DNA of 6,660 nucleotides from assembly GCA_965225895.1 (NCBI GenBank), contig CBDDBR010000004.1, positions 1 through 6,660 on the forward strand, given 5' to 3'. Source of the stretch: Endobugula sp965225895 (GTDB taxonomy: Bacteria; Pseudomonadota; Gammaproteobacteria; Pseudomonadales; Cellvibrionaceae). The notes below the pieces were generated by a model, which worked only from the letters and a program-made list of their open reading frames with translations, did no database searches and had not been told where the DNA came from. Below are positions 1-5,362 of this stretch, in pieces; position 1 is the first letter of the stretch; each line of letters opens with the position of its first letter. The position numbers were made by a program, and so were the translations under genes.

Positions 1-614
1 AGAATGTATGGTACGTTAATTAGTGGGACAGTTGACCTTGACAGGACTAGGATAAGGAAAAGGCCCTTCCGGCTTTCCGATTCCTAAAAAGAGGCTAGCA
101 CCTTGGCCCAGAAATGGTTTCAGATTATGTTGTGAGTAAGCCCACCTATTTAAAAATATTAAAGGTTGAAAAAGTTAAAGTAAAAGTAAAACTTGATTCA
201 AACCATGGAATGAATACGTTGTTTGTAAGTTATCCTGTCGGCTGCAGATGTATTTGCCAAACTGATGGCGTCATAAGTCCCTGAAGACATGCGGTATTAG
301 CGTTACAGTTCAGCTGTGATCACTGCAATAACATCTATGAAATTACTTATCAATTTGGGAAATACTCCGTTACATACCTACATACTATTATTTTGTTGAT
401 TAGGGCGGTTCACGAAACCACTTTTTGTTCGAATAATTAGAGATTACCTCTAATTAGTTGCTCTATAGGGTCAGGAACAACAAAAAAAATTGTTTCGTCT
501 CTACGGTTTCGTATAATACTGATGCATGCCACGCCCATATTTTTCACCAACAATGTTGATTATAATGTTGTGATTGCATAATTTATTGTAGATACAATAT
601 ATGTTTCAGAATTA
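1..614. other. Left host flank, no gene recognised
   Basis: This is AT-rich sequence outside the transposon and carries none of the element's repeat modules. All frames are broken by frequent stops, so no coding region is supported. An imperfect hairpin lies at about 47-85 (ggaaaagg against ggctttcc). A 7-bp perfect stem (tattgta / tacaata, loop ga) lies at 584-599, close to the insertion point. A GTGAGTAAG string at about 132-140 resembles a 5' splice donor, but no exon reads into it. Confidence 0.6.
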
Positions 615-622
615 TGTAATGT
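615..622. repeat. Left target-site duplication, tgtaatgt
   Basis: The eight bases tgtaatgt directly abut the left terminus (GGTTCTTTTGCG) and are repeated exactly at 6410-6417 after the right terminus. The match cannot be extended to nine bases on either side. An exact direct repeat at the precise outer edges of two inverted arms is the footprint of a staggered-cut insertion. Confidence 0.93.
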
Positions 623-877
623 GGTTCTTTTGCGATAGTGTAAATGCGACATCCAGCGCTGGTTGTCGCTGGATAGCGCTAGTTGTCGCTGGATAGCGCT
701 AGTTGTCGCTATCCAGCGCTATTTGTCGCTATCCGTCGCAAAATATAAAACTGCGATAGTTTGCGCTGGCCAGCGCTAGTTGTCGCAATCCAGCGCTAGT
801 TGTCGCAATCCAGCGCTGGTTGTCGCTATTTATCGCTGGCTATGCGACATTCTTGCACGCGATGGCCAGCGCTAGCT
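623..877 (+). repeat. Left outer arm domain, near-identical to right end
   Basis: These 255 bp align without gaps to the reverse complement of 6155-6409. I see a single difference by eye, T at 626 against C. AGCGCT and GTCGCT cores alternate at exactly 10-bp spacing from 655 to 740. A second phased run goes from 752 to 837, after a short AT-rich break (aaaatataaaa). This domain favours GTCGC cores and ATCC or AGTT linkers, while the inner arm favours ATCGC and GGCC. It is the likeliest site for transposase recognition, which is inference. Confidence 0.9.
646..669. repeat. Subterminal 24-bp near-palindrome
   Basis: The sequence gcgacatccagc followed by gctggttgtcgc forms a 12+12 dyad with one mismatched pair. 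It lies 23 bp inside the terminus and is present at the mirror position in the right arm. It is the outermost complete core pair of the arm and a candidate end-recognition site. Confidence 0.7.
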
Positions 878-1065
878 AGCTATTGAAACCATCGCTCAAA
901 ACGGTTCGATAACTAGCGCTACCTAGCGCTGGCCATCGCTAACTAGCGATGGCCATCGCAAACTGGTGGCCAGCGCTGGCCAGCGCTGGCCAACCAGCGT
1001 AATGTATTTGAAATATTATTCGATGGCAAGCGCTGGCCAGCGATGGCAAGCGCTGACCATCGCAA

Positions 1066-1109
1066 ATGATCGAAAAAGAATATCTGCGATATTACTCGTC
1101 AGCTAGCGC
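1066..1109 (+). repeat. Spacer module S, left copy 1
   Basis: This is an A-rich insert in the arm repeats that reads gatcgaaaaagaatatctgc and then gatattactcgtcagctag. The same module recurs at 1357-1397 and, on the opposite strand, five times in the right arm. It is the only AT-rich unit common to both inner arms. Confidence 0.75.
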
Positions 1110-1144
1110 TGGCCAGCGGTGGCCAGCGCTTGCTAGCGATGGCC

Positions 1145-1264
1145 AGCGCTAGTTATAGATTAACAGCGCAAAAGATGGCCAGCGCTGGCCAGCGCTTGCC
1201 ATCGCTCGCCAGCGCTAGACATCGCAAGTATTCTCTTTTGCGCTGTCAATCTACAACTAGCGCT
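1145..1264. repeat. Nested 29-bp inverted repeat in left arm
   Basis: Bases 1145-1173 (agcgctagttatagattaac onward) are the reverse complement of 1236-1264 with two mismatches. They enclose about 62 bp of core repeats. The left arm can therefore fold on itself as well as with the right arm. A partial further copy (ttttgcgctgtcaatc) follows at about 1301-1316. Confidence 0.8.
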
Positions 1265-1356
1265 GGCCATTGCTAGCAAGCGCTGGCCATCGCAAGTATT
1301 TTTTGCGCTGTCAATCGATAACTAGCGCTGGCCAGCGCTAATCATCGATTGCAATT

Positions 1357-1397
1357 CATCGAAAAAGAATATCTGCGACATTACTCATCAGCTAGAG
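1357..1397 (+). repeat. Spacer module S, left copy 2
   Basis: This reads catcgaaaaagaatatctgc and then gacattactcatcagctag. It differs from the copy at 1066-1109 at only a few positions. It lies close to the inner edge of the arm, followed by degenerate cores to about 1436. Confidence 0.75.
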
Positions 1398-1440
1398 CTA
1401 GTGATTGCCATCGATGGCTAGCACTGGCCATTGTCAATTT

Positions 1441-1542
1441 GATTCACGATGCATCAATCCTTCACAGCTCAGTGGTGCATCTCACCGATCTAGTGAAGAT
1501 CGTCGATGCGAGAAGCATTATTGGATGCGCGACGCGATACAA
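1441..1542 (+). repeat. Module X, copy 1
   Basis: It begins gattcacgatg and runs through cttcacagctcagtggtgc to gatgcgcgacgcgatac. It lacks the ggcgaggccc segment seen in most copies, so the inner stem is lost. An outer stem cttcac (1460-1465) with gtgaag (1493-1498) is perfect. A small inner ggtg/cacc pair remains. It closely resembles copy 5. Confidence 0.85.
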
Positions 1543-1577
1543 GTCAACAACCAAATGCGATGGACGATGTTTAATCA

Positions 1578-1606
1578 CTCTACACTCGACTGTCACGTGA
1601 CTTTTT
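1578..1606 (+). repeat. Module W, copy 1
   Basis: The 29 bp beginning ctctaca and ending acgtgactttt align without gaps to 4236-4264. The alignment continues after a gap with taggtggc...gaatgactattcg and the Z module. Here the V module present in block 4236-4429 is missing, so the two blocks are colinear copies differing by an indel of roughly 110 bp. Confidence 0.7.
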
Positions 1607-1640
1607 GAACCTGTTCTGTAGGTGGCCTTGAATGACTATT

Positions 1641-1727
1641 CGAAACCCTAACCCTCTTATGTGATTCCAACCCTAACCCAATCTCTAATAAAAGCATATA
1701 CCGAAACCCTAACCCTCTTATCTGATT
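1641..1727 (+). repeat. Module Z: telomere-like CCCTAA doublets
   Basis: A 26-bp unit at 1641-1666 (cgaaaccctaaccctctta onward) is repeated at 1702-1727 with one difference, a period of 61 bp. Between them at 1667-1680 is another ccaaccctaaccca. Each cluster holds only about two CCCTAA-type units, so this is not a telomere tract. A related copy at 4405-4429 shares the flank gaatgactattcgaaaccct. Confidence 0.85.
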
Positions 1728-1740
1728 AAAGTAATTTATT

Positions 1741-1840
1741 TGCTCTAACTATAGCCCTCTCGCTTGGAGTAGCTGGTAGCGCGGAATGGACTTGTGGAAC
1801 AAGCGCGCCCGCAGCGGCGCGAAAGCACCTGGTTAGGTGA
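1741..1840 (-). repeat. Module Y, copy 1
   Basis: Read on the minus strand it runs from cacctaaccaggtgctttcg through a GC-rich hairpin (cgccgctgcgggcg) to gagagggctatagttagagc. It is the most complete minus-strand copy. Its outer part is itself a small dyad (cacct aac caggtg). It forms an inverted pair with the Y copy at 2317-2379. Confidence 0.87.
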
Positions 1841-1933
1841 AATAATTTAGCACGCTGTACAATAAATTCATAAATGCAATAATTATACCTATTTAAGCGA
1901 CTTTAACATGACAGCAACCTAAGCCGCGCGTTT

Positions 1934-1993
1934 TGCTCTACCCAAAGCCGTTGCGCTAGTTGTGCAGCAGCGCTAAAGCACATGGTTAGGTGA
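1934..1993 (-). repeat. Module Y, copy 2, diverged and short
   Basis: Read on the minus strand: tcacctaaccatgtgcttta, then gcgctgctgc, then tttgggtagagca. The two ends of Y are kept, but the middle is shortened and substituted. It lies about 95 bp from copy 1 in the same orientation. Confidence 0.7.
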
Positions 1994-2316
1994 ATCGCGC
2001 GCTCTCCGACATGAGCGAATCCAAAGAACCACGCGACGGCCGGTTTGTCTATCATTTGCAATGGAATATTTCATAAACAGTTTCATGAAGATCAACTCGG
2101 CGTCATAAGCTTACAATTTATTTCAAAGGAATTTAAACAAGTAACTTGCAGTGTCGCGCCTCGTATCCAATATTGCCCATTCGTTGCACTTGCTTAGGGC
2201 TAGTAATATTTCGAGAAGACTAGAAAGCTGCGCGCGCTACTTCGAAGAAATATAGACGAGTCAAATCCAATAATACTTTTCGAAAAAAACATCGGTTTAC
2301 TAGATCGGTGTGATGT
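1994..2316. other. Unassigned interior spacer
   Basis: About 320 bp of mixed composition between Y copies. I see no frame of useful length, no module match and no strong hairpin. A short string gacgagtcaaatcc (about 2256-2269) resembles gacgagtaacatcc near 3081, which is weak evidence of a decayed shared module. Confidence 0.5.
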
Positions 2317-2379
2317 TCACCTAACCAGGTGCTTTCGCGCTACTGCAAGCGAGAGGGCTATATGCTATAGTTAGAGCAA
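2317..2379 (+). repeat. Module Y, copy 3, internal deletion
   Basis: It begins tcacctaaccaggtgctttc and passes straight from gcgcgc into tactgcaagcgagagggct, then tagttagagcaa. Compared with the copies at 1741-1840 and 4558-4663 it lacks the GC hairpin and ccacaagtcc segment. The junction falls in a shared gcgc, the pattern of a microhomology deletion. Confidence 0.83.
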
Positions 2380-2459
2380 GGTGTGATGCACTAATGAGCT
2401 TTGAACAGTGAAGGAAATCGAGAGTGCCCGGCTTAAGGAGCTGTTAAACATTAAGTTTT

Positions 2460-2569
2460 GATTCACGATGCCAATCCTTCACAGCCCGGCGAGGCCCAGT
2501 GTTGCATCTCGCCGAGAGGCATTATTGTCTGCGCGGCCGGCCGAGTAGTTGGTAGTGAATAGCGCTACA
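2460..2569 (+). repeat. Module X, copy 2, left half of inverted X pair
   Basis: It starts gattcacgatgccaatcctt and keeps the inner stem (cggcgag with ctcgccg) and the cattattgtctgcgcgg segment. It ends in a diverged agcgctac. Copy 3 at 2991-3070 faces it on the opposite strand and shares the distinctive attattgtctgcgcgg string. The two therefore derive from one inverted duplication around the central palindrome. Confidence 0.85.
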
Positions 2570-2648
2570 GCATAAAGTCGCTTTATTCAACATGATTGTT
2601 GCATTTTTGACTTTATGATATCTCATTTGATTTAAAAGTTTAAGGCAT

Positions 2649-2949
2649 AAGTCCCACTCGGCGCGCTTCTTGGTAGGTTGTAAACCTATAATAAGAGCAA
2701 GCTTAATATAACAACAATAATATATCAATATGCCTAGTTAGAATATTAATCTTATTCTTAACATAAAGTTTAAGGCATAAACTGTCTTAACAAATTCTTA
2801 TATAGCGTCACGGTCCGCGCCGTGACGCTATATAAGAATATGTTAAGAATAAGATTAATATTCTAACTAGGCATATTGATATATTATTGTTGTTATATTA
2901 AGCTTATTATAGGTTTACAACCTACCAAGAAGCGCGCCGAGTGGGACTT
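2649..2949. repeat. Central long palindrome with 6-base loop
   Basis: The left arm 2649-2813 and right arm 2820-2949 are reverse complements, with loop tccgcg (2814-2819) and stem base gcgtcacgg/ccgtgacgc. By eye I find no substitutions across the 130 bp of the right arm. The left arm carries two extra tracts, 6 bp near 2695-2700 and 29 bp at 2765-2793. Such a perfect palindrome is unstable in replication and usually young. Transcription through it would give a long hairpin RNA. The outer part of each arm is module V (aagcgcgccgagtgggactt on the right). Confidence 0.95.
2765..2793 (+). repeat. 29-bp tract present in only one palindrome arm
   Basis: The tract starts with aaagtttaaggcataa, an exact 16-bp copy of 2635-2650, which abuts the outer edge of the same arm. 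Copies of cttaaca lie at 2757-2763 and 2786-2792. Removing 2765-2793 makes the arms identical at this point. It may be a template-switch insertion in the left arm or a slippage deletion in the right. Confidence 0.85.
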
Positions 2950-2983
2950 GAAACAAATATTTTACGAGTATCACCCGTTAATA
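2911..2983 (+). repeat. Module V, copy 1
   Basis: It runs from taggtttacaacctaccaag through gcgcgccgagtgggacttga to cacccgtta. It aligns with 4267-4362, which shares gtttacaacct, cgccgagt, cttgaaa(c/t)aaatattt and acccgtta. Its first part is also the outer segment of the palindrome, so an inverted partial copy lies at 2649-2693. Confidence 0.75.
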
Positions 2984-2990
2984 TTAATTT

Positions 2991-3070
2991 GTAGCGCGAT
3001 GCACTACTGGGCCGCGCCGCGCAGACAATAATGATCGGCGAGGTGCACCACTGGGCCTCGCCGAGCTAGG
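2991..3070 (-). repeat. Module X, copy 3, right half of inverted X pair
   Basis: On the minus strand it reads cctagctcggcgaggcccag, then ggtgcacctcgccgatcatt, then gtctgcgcgg, ending gcatcgcgctac. The inner stem is intact. The gattcacgatg head present in other copies is absent. Confidence 0.87.
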
Positions 3071-3676
3071 AAAAATAATTAGACGAGTAACATCCGTCAA
3101 GCTTTGCGTGCGCAAGGGGTGCGTGTAAAGCTGTAGTCAGTGCATTTTGCACGGCGCAATTGAATTCTATAAATTTATTATCGATTATTGATACTTGTTT
3201 ATTGTTAGCACCACAAGTGATGTTTGTAATTATATTTAACATAGAAGTAAAGTTATACGGCACTTAAAGTGGATCACAACAACGACTAGACGCTAGTTGC
3301 GCAAGGGGTGCTCGGACTTGCTCGGATTTTTAAAATTTTTGTACCATTGTTTTCTAAAGACTGTTGGAATTTTCACAATACAAAATTTGTTTTAACTTTT
3401 TGGAATGATCAGTGAGTACCACCTAGGTGCCATATTTGATGGTGCGCGGCTTTTGGAGAAAAATTAGGTGTATAAAAGTCGCGTAATTTGACGAAACTCG
3501 TTGTATCACGCTGTGACCCCCACGGTCCTGACGATACAGGGGAGCCACTCGTGCGCGGCGGGTCATACAACGTATGACAAGAAACTCGTTGATTTTAACC
3601 GTCGTATAATTAAGTAATATCTCAGGTTTCTGTATATGAATCATGCTGAAAATTTGTCAGAACCTTCCAATTGTAA
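3071..3676. other. Unassigned interior region with small repeats
   Basis: About 600 bp without a supportable gene; the short frames here have no recognisable domain. Visible structure is a 14-bp direct repeat tgcgcaaggggtgc at 3110-3123 and 3298-3311, a 10-bp-period doublet of gctcgga at 3310-3326, and the hairpin and flanking repeats at 3493-3591. The string acgagtaacatccgtcaa at about 3082-3099 resembles acgagtatcacccgttaa in module V. Confidence 0.5.
3493..3591. repeat. 11-bp direct repeats around a perfect hairpin
   Basis: The string gaaactcgttg occurs at 3493-3503 and 3581-3591, 88 bp apart. Just before the second copy, gtcatac (3562-3568) and gtatgac (3572-3578) form a perfect 7-bp stem on a 3-base loop. 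The interval is GC-richer than its surroundings. No function is assigned. Confidence 0.65.
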
Positions 3677-3779
3677 TTGACGATGTCAATTCATCGCAGC
3701 TCGGCGAGGCACAGTAGCGCATCTCGCCGATCTAGCGAAATGAACATTACTGGATGCGCGTCGCGGCACAGTAACGCAT
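3677..3779 (+). repeat. Module X, copy 4
   Basis: It starts ttgacgatgtcaat and has a perfect inner stem ctcggcgag (3700-3708) with ctcgccg (3723-3729). The outer stem is ttcat plus cgc (3690-3697) with gcg and atgaa (3735-3744) around a two-base bulge. The tail ggatgcgcgtcgcggcacag ends gtaacgcat. It stands in direct tandem with copy 5. Confidence 0.87.
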
Positions 3780-3782
3780 TTT

Positions 3783-3918
3783 GATTCACGATGTCAATCC
3801 TTCACAGCTCAGTGGTGCATCTCACCGACTTAGTGAAGTGCTTCTCGTCGTTGCGAGAAGCATTATTGAATGCGCGACACGGTAACGCATCGCGCTACAA
3901 TAACGCATCGCGCTACAA
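3783..3918 (+). repeat. Module X, copy 5, with duplicated tail
   Basis: It starts gattcacgatgtcaatcctt. Like copy 1 it lacks ggcgaggccc and has the cttcac (3800-3805) / gtgaag (3833-3838) stem. It adds a perfect hairpin, gcttctcg (3840-3847) / cgagaagc (3854-3861). The 18-bp tail taacgcatcgcgctacaa is duplicated exactly in tandem at 3883-3900 and 3901-3918. Confidence 0.88.
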
Positions 3919-4235
3919 CTTCCAATCATACTTAACTACCGAACCTGATTTAGTTGAGAGTGATTGACCTTAATTAAGAGGTCTAAAAATGACAAAATAA
4001 GTATAAATTCGTTAATAACTTAAACTAAATTTGAAATTAATTTCAGTAGAACATAAATGTTTACGTAAGCTGACCAAATTTCAGCAAAATTGTTATGCAT
4101 GTGGGAAGTATAACAACTTTTCGATTGTTCCAAAATAATGCGTTGGCCGAAATACGAGCTAAAAACCATTCGATGGTCAGCACGCGCGTTTTACCGGCAT
4201 GGCCTAATTTTATGATGATGCATTAATCCGAATCG
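3919..4235. other. Unassigned AT-rich interior spacer
   Basis: About 315 bp, mostly AT-rich, with no supportable frame, no module match and no strong dyad. It separates the tandem X pair from the W-V-Z-X-Y block. Confidence 0.5.
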
Positions 4236-4264
4236 CTCTACAGTTGATCGTTACGTGACTTTTC
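4236..4264 (+). repeat. Module W, copy 2
   Basis: The 29 bp starting ctctacagttg and ending ttacgtgactttt correspond without gaps to 1578-1606. It is followed at once by module V, which the first block lacks. Confidence 0.68.
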
Positions 4265-4266
4265 AT

Positions 4267-4362
4267 AAGTTTACAACCTGAAAAGACGCACGCCGAGTTT
4301 GTCCCGTCGACGGTCTTGAAATAAATATTTGAAACACTAACAAATATTGTATTACCCGTTAA
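4267..4362 (+). repeat. Module V, copy 2
   Basis: It reads agtttacaacctgaaaagac, then cacgccgagtttgtcccg, then cttgaaataaatattt, then acccgtt. It diverges from copy 1 by several indels, and its arrangement shows that V can exist without the palindrome. Confidence 0.72.
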
Positions 4363-4380
4363 AAGTTTTTAAGCAAGTTC

Positions 4381-4429
4381 TCTAGGTGGCTCTGAATGAC
4401 TATTCGAAACCCTAACCCTGTCATGAATT
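4381..4429 (+). repeat. Module Z, copy 2, with its left flank
   Basis: The flank taggtggctctgaatgacta followed by ttcgaaaccctaaccct matches 1619-1656 closely, including a non-telomeric flank. It is therefore a duplicated module and not an independent telomere-repeat insertion. A single doublet is present here. Confidence 0.8.
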
Positions 4430-4437
4430 TATTTGTT

Positions 4438-4550
4438 ATTGACGGCATTACTTCTTCGCAGCTTGGCAAAGCACAAAAGCCCAATGCGCATTTCGCCGAT
4501 ATAGCGTTGTCAAAAGCATAACTGGATGCGTGGCGCGGCACAGTAACGCA
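4438..4550 (+). repeat. Module X, copy 6, diverged
   Basis: The head attgacggcattacttcttc and the tail ggatgcgtggcgcggcacag with gtaacgca identify the module. The middle has an insertion, and the inner stem is weakened (ttggcaaa against tttcgccg). It joins directly to a Y module at 4558. Confidence 0.8.
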
Positions 4551-4557
4551 ATGTCAT

Positions 4558-4663
4558 TCACCTTACCATGTGCTTTCGTGCCGCTGCGGGCGCGCTTGTT
4601 TCACAAGTCCCGCCGTGAGGCGGGCGCGCGCTACTGCAAGTGCAAGGGCTCTGGATAGAGCAA
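4558..4663 (+). repeat. Module Y, copy 4, longest
   Basis: It reads tcaccttaccatgtgctttc, gtgccgctgcgggcgcgctt, then cacaagtcccgccgtgaggc and ctactgcaagtgcaagggct, ending agagcaa. It contains the GC hairpin and an extra cccgccgtgaggcggg dyad not seen in the other copies. Confidence 0.85.
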
Positions 4664-4850
4664 CAATGTCACGTAATTTGTTATATAGATTTGATACCAA
4701 CCTTAACCCTTACCCAATCCCAAACTAAATGCTGAAGCAGGACAGCATTTCAATTGTATGCCATGTTTGGTGATTCGGAAACAGCGTCCGAAAATAAATT
4801 AAATGGAATTAAATGTGTTTAAAATGTCACGGGGCCTTTTTAATTTTATT
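4664..4850. other. Interior spacer with Z-like string and hairpin
   Basis: The string gataccaaccttaaccctta (4692-4711) and cccaatcc resemble the middle of module Z at 1664-1683, in decayed form. A perfect 8-bp stem, aaatgctg (4727-4734) / cagcattt (4743-4750) with an 8-base loop, follows. No gene is visible. Confidence 0.6.
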
Positions 4851-4928
4851 GACCTAACCAGGTGCTTTCGCGCCGCTGCGGGCGCGCTTGTTCCACGGTA
4901 AGCGAGATCAGGGCTATGGTTAGAGCAA
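4851..4928 (+). repeat. Module Y, copy 5
   Basis: It reads gacctaaccaggtgctttcg, cgccgctgcgggcgcgcttg, ttccac, then gcgagatcagggctatggtt and agagcaa. The first half is nearly identical to copy 1, while the aagtcc and gctactgcaag segment is missing, a different internal deletion from copy 3. Confidence 0.85.
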
Positions 4929-5065
4929 TTAATTTTATAACAATTTAAGAAAAATTTTTAAAATCGACCGTTAAGTGATATAATTATATTACGTTCGTCA
5001 ATTTTAAAAATCGCTATTTTTAGTTAAAACTTATTAACTAGTTAAACTGTTCGATTTTCAAATCA

Positions 5066-5180
5066 TTGTAGCGCGATGCATTACTGGGCCGCTTCGCGCA
5101 TACCTTCGCAACCCTCCGTAGATCGGCGAAATGCAGCACTATGCCTTGCCGAGCTAGGAAGGGTTGACATCGTGAATCAA
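5066..5180 (-). repeat. Module X, copy 7
   Basis: On the minus strand it begins ttgattcacgatgtcaaccc and ends gcatcgcgctacaa. On the plus strand aaccctcc (5110-5117) pairs with ggaagggtt (5157-5165) with one bulge. Next, tagatcgg (5119-5126) pairs with ccgagcta (5149-5156) with one mismatch, giving the longest stem of any copy. It faces copy 8 head to head across about 50 bp. Confidence 0.88.
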
Positions 5181-5229
5181 TTTAAATCACAGCTATAAAA
5201 ATCGGTTAAAGAGTACCGCGAACTCACTT

Positions 5230-5362
5230 GATTCGCAATGACATTCCTTCACAGCTCGGTGAGGCCCAGTGATTGGTGATGCATAAATTTCACCTATCTT
5301 GTGGCTGTGAGAAGCATTAAATTGGCTGCGTGGAGCGGCTCACAGTGGTGCATCGCGCTACA
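5230..5362 (+). repeat. Module X, copy 8
   Basis: It starts gattcgcaatgacattcctt and ends gcatcgcgctac. The inner stem is ggtga (5258-5262) with tcacc (5290-5294), where other copies have ggcga with tcgcc. The outer stem is tcacag (5249-5254) with ctgtga (5305-5310). With copy 7 it makes an inverted pair spanning 5066-5362, with tgcatcgcgctac at both outer ends. Confidence 0.86.

Larger units (their letters stand above)
623..1436 (+). repeat. Left inverted arm
   Basis: This arm is about 814 bp of short palindromic repeats that reverse-complement the right arm. It consists of 6-bp cores (AGCGCT, GTCGCT, ATCGCT, AGCGAT) separated by 4-bp linkers (GGCC, AGTT, GGAT, ATCC, TGCC). The outer part to 877 aligns without gaps to the right arm. 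The inner part matches only in pieces, with different copy numbers. The segment at 881-920 (tattgaaaccatcgctcaaa onward) is also shared with the right arm at about 6105-6142. The inner edge near 1436 is approximate, placed where the core repeats stop and module X begins. Confidence 0.9.

Noticed and set aside
125..145. Splice donor GTGAGTAAG, hinting at an exon in the left flank
   Set aside because: No open frame leads into it and no acceptor pairs with it; a single motif is not enough.
903..913. B-box-like ggttcgataac, conserved in both arms
   Set aside because: The final bases do not fit the B-box consensus, no A box lies upstream, and the string is explained as part of the conserved arm.
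623..1436. CRISPR-like array of short repeats
   Set aside because: The spacing is 10 bp with 4-bp linkers, there are no unique spacers or cas genes, and the repeats are mirrored at the far end of a transposon.
1466..1476. A-box-like string cagctcagtgg in X copies 1 and 5, as in a tRNA gene or tRNA-derived SINE
   Set aside because: It arises where ggcgaggccc is missing relative to the other X copies, no B box follows at the right distance, and no cloverleaf can be drawn.
1349..1608. Two overlapping short plus-strand frames (83 and 67 codons)
   Set aside because: They run across the arm's core repeats, module X and module W. They overlap in different frames and show no domain or conserved composition, so chance is the simplest explanation.
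1641..1727. Interstitial telomere tract
   Set aside because: Each cluster has only about two units, and the non-telomeric flank is duplicated along with it, so it is a dispersed module.
2522..2728. Minus-strand frame of 68 codons
   Set aside because: It spans module X and one palindrome arm and has no recognisable domain.
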